Positions 5,074-5,727 of a stretch of 5,727 bases of DNA are shown piece by piece; within the stretch, counting starts at the first letter, position 1; each line of letters opens with the position of its first letter. The stretch lies in assembly GCA_937892345.1 (NCBI GenBank), contig CALAGF010000284.1, positions 1-5,727 of the forward strand, in the 5' to 3' direction. Under the pieces are notes generated by a model. It searched no databases. It saw only the letters and a program-made list of their open reading frames with translations, and had not been told where the DNA came from. The translations under genes were made by a program, and so were the position numbers. Origin of the DNA: an uncultured Rhodocyclaceae bacterium (lineage in GTDB: Bacteria > Pseudomonadota > Gammaproteobacteria > Burkholderiales > Rhodocyclaceae).

Positions 5074-5727
5074 CGCCAGACATCCATTGATTGAACACGT
5101 CGCGCGCAGCGTCGATGACTTCACTGGCAGTCAGCCCGATGGGGCCGATACCCTGCGTCACCAGCCGGTCGGCAGCGGCACCATGCAAATGCACCGCCGC
5201 GAGCAGGGCAGTTTCCGCTGGCCAGTGTTGTGCCAGCAAGGTGGCGATCAGGCCGCTCAGGACGTCGCCCATGCCGGCCGTGGCCATGCCGGGATTTCCA
5301 GTGGTATTGATCCACCAGCGGCCGTCGACCGTAGCAATGAGGGTGCCGCAACCCTTGAGCGCAACCGGGCAGCCATAGCGGTGGGCCAGCTCGCAGGCTG
5401 CCAGCACGCGATCCTGCTGCACGTCGCGAATGCTGCAGCCGAGCAGGCGAGCCGCCTCTGCGGGATGCGGTGTGAGAATGGCCGGCGCAAGTCGGTTGTA
5501 CAGATTGCCTTCCAGACGCCCGTCGACCGCAATAATGTTCAAGGCGTCGGCATCGAGAACCACCGGCAGGGGCGATTTGAGCGCTTGTTCGACAAACTGG
5601 ATGGCCTCGCCGGATTGTCCCAGCCCCGGACCGCAGACCAGTGCCTGCAGATCGGCCTGAAACAGCATGTCGACTTGTTTGATAACTCTTCTGACGGTAT
5701 ACAAGCGTCTTTTCTTGCAGAAATAGA
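5054..5727 (-). CDS. nnrD: ADP/ATP-dependent NAD(P)H-hydrate dehydratase (YjeF C-terminal / NnrD type), 5' end incomplete or disrupted
   Basis: Metabolite-repair enzyme of the ribokinase-like fold that uses ADP or ATP to dehydrate S-NAD(P)HX back to NAD(P)H. Seen, numbered from a TTG codon at 5704: CGPGLG (24-29), LDADALN (50-56), LTPHPAEAARLLG (77-89), ALKGCGTLIA (115-124), TTGNPGMATAGMGD (134-147, with the catalytic Asp147), HLHGAAAD (172-179) and LTASEV (191-196). The C-terminus is complete, with a TGA stop at 5054. What is missing is the first 80-90 residues of the dehydratase domain and any fused NnrE epimerase domain. The frame stays open to the window edge, but upstream of about residue 11 (YFCKKRRLYTVRRVIKQ) it does not look like the family and is AT-rich. 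ATG 5665 and TTG 5704 are possible starts, but neither would give a full enzyme. The gene is either cut by the window, broken by an insertion, or joined by misassembly. Confidence 0.85.
   Translation of the reverse strand, partial: YFCKKRRLYTVRRVIKQVDMLFQADLQALVCGPGLGQSGEAIQFVEQALKSPLPVVLDADALNIIAVDGRLEGNLYNRLAPAILTPHPAEAARLLGCSIRDVQQDRVLAACELAHRYGCPVALKGCGTLIATVDGRWWINTTGNPGMATAGMGDVLSGLIATLLAQHWPAETALLAAVHLHGAAADRLVTQGIGPIGLTASEVIDAARDVFNQWMSGDDAQSG
5681..5727. other. AT-rich edge segment of unlike composition with an imperfect inverted repeat
   Basis: 18 of 47 bases are G or C (38%), against an estimated 60% in the neighbouring coding DNA. It contains the GTATAC palindrome (5697-5702) inside GACG/CGTC (5693-5709). 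At the extreme edge is TCTTTTC (5708-5714), which can pair with GAAA-T-AGA (5720-5727) around TTGCA with one bulged T. The nnrD frame runs through it but stops resembling its family. It could be the end of an insertion element, a chimeric join, or a divergent N-terminus. No transposase can be seen. Confidence 0.35.

Noticed and set aside
1..5727. tRNA, rRNA, riboswitch, CRISPR array, prophage or transposase gene
   Set aside because: No cloverleaf, array-like direct repeats, or recognisable transposase or phage protein was seen on either strand. Nearly all of the window is accounted for by the six protein genes.

Overview
The window reads as chromosomal, housekeeping-type DNA from a GC-rich proteobacterium. 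The protein sequences (threonine synthase C-terminus, NadC, the FMN/GltB-like protein with its N-terminal anchor, and the DUF4080 radical SAM) look most like Betaproteobacteria, possibly Rhodocyclaceae-type. That placement comes from family recognition alone and is an inference. Genes are tightly packed, and both ends of the window cut through genes, so it may be a short contig.

Layout. On the + strand, positions 1-566 hold the C-terminal part of threonine synthase (thrC). It converges, with a 13-base gap, on a minus-strand pair: nadC (1828 to 965) followed one base later by a small DUF302 protein (963 to 580). A compact divergent intergenic region (1829-1881) separates nadC from a plus-strand gene at 1882-3372. 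That gene encodes a membrane-anchored, FMN/[3Fe-4S] glutamate-synthase-like protein. It converges, across 87 bases, on a second minus-strand pair: an NAD(P)H-hydrate dehydratase (nnrD type, open at the right edge, stop at 5054) overlapping by 20 bases a B12-binding-type radical SAM protein with a DUF4080-like C-terminus (5073 to 3460).

Function. Two genes concern nicotinamide nucleotides: NadC makes nicotinate mononucleotide from quinolinate, and NnrD repairs hydrated NAD(P)H. They lie in separate transcription units, so a shared pathway is only suggestive. The GltB-like protein has neither a glutaminase domain nor a GltD partner here, so its real reaction is open. The substrate of the radical SAM enzyme is also unknown.

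I found no RNA gene, CRISPR array, phage gene or transposase. The points most worth a second look are the abrupt, AT-rich and family-atypical sequence at the right edge, where the nnrD frame loses similarity to its family, and the two poorly understood redox/radical enzymes. I do not see convincing evidence of an undescribed multi-gene system.
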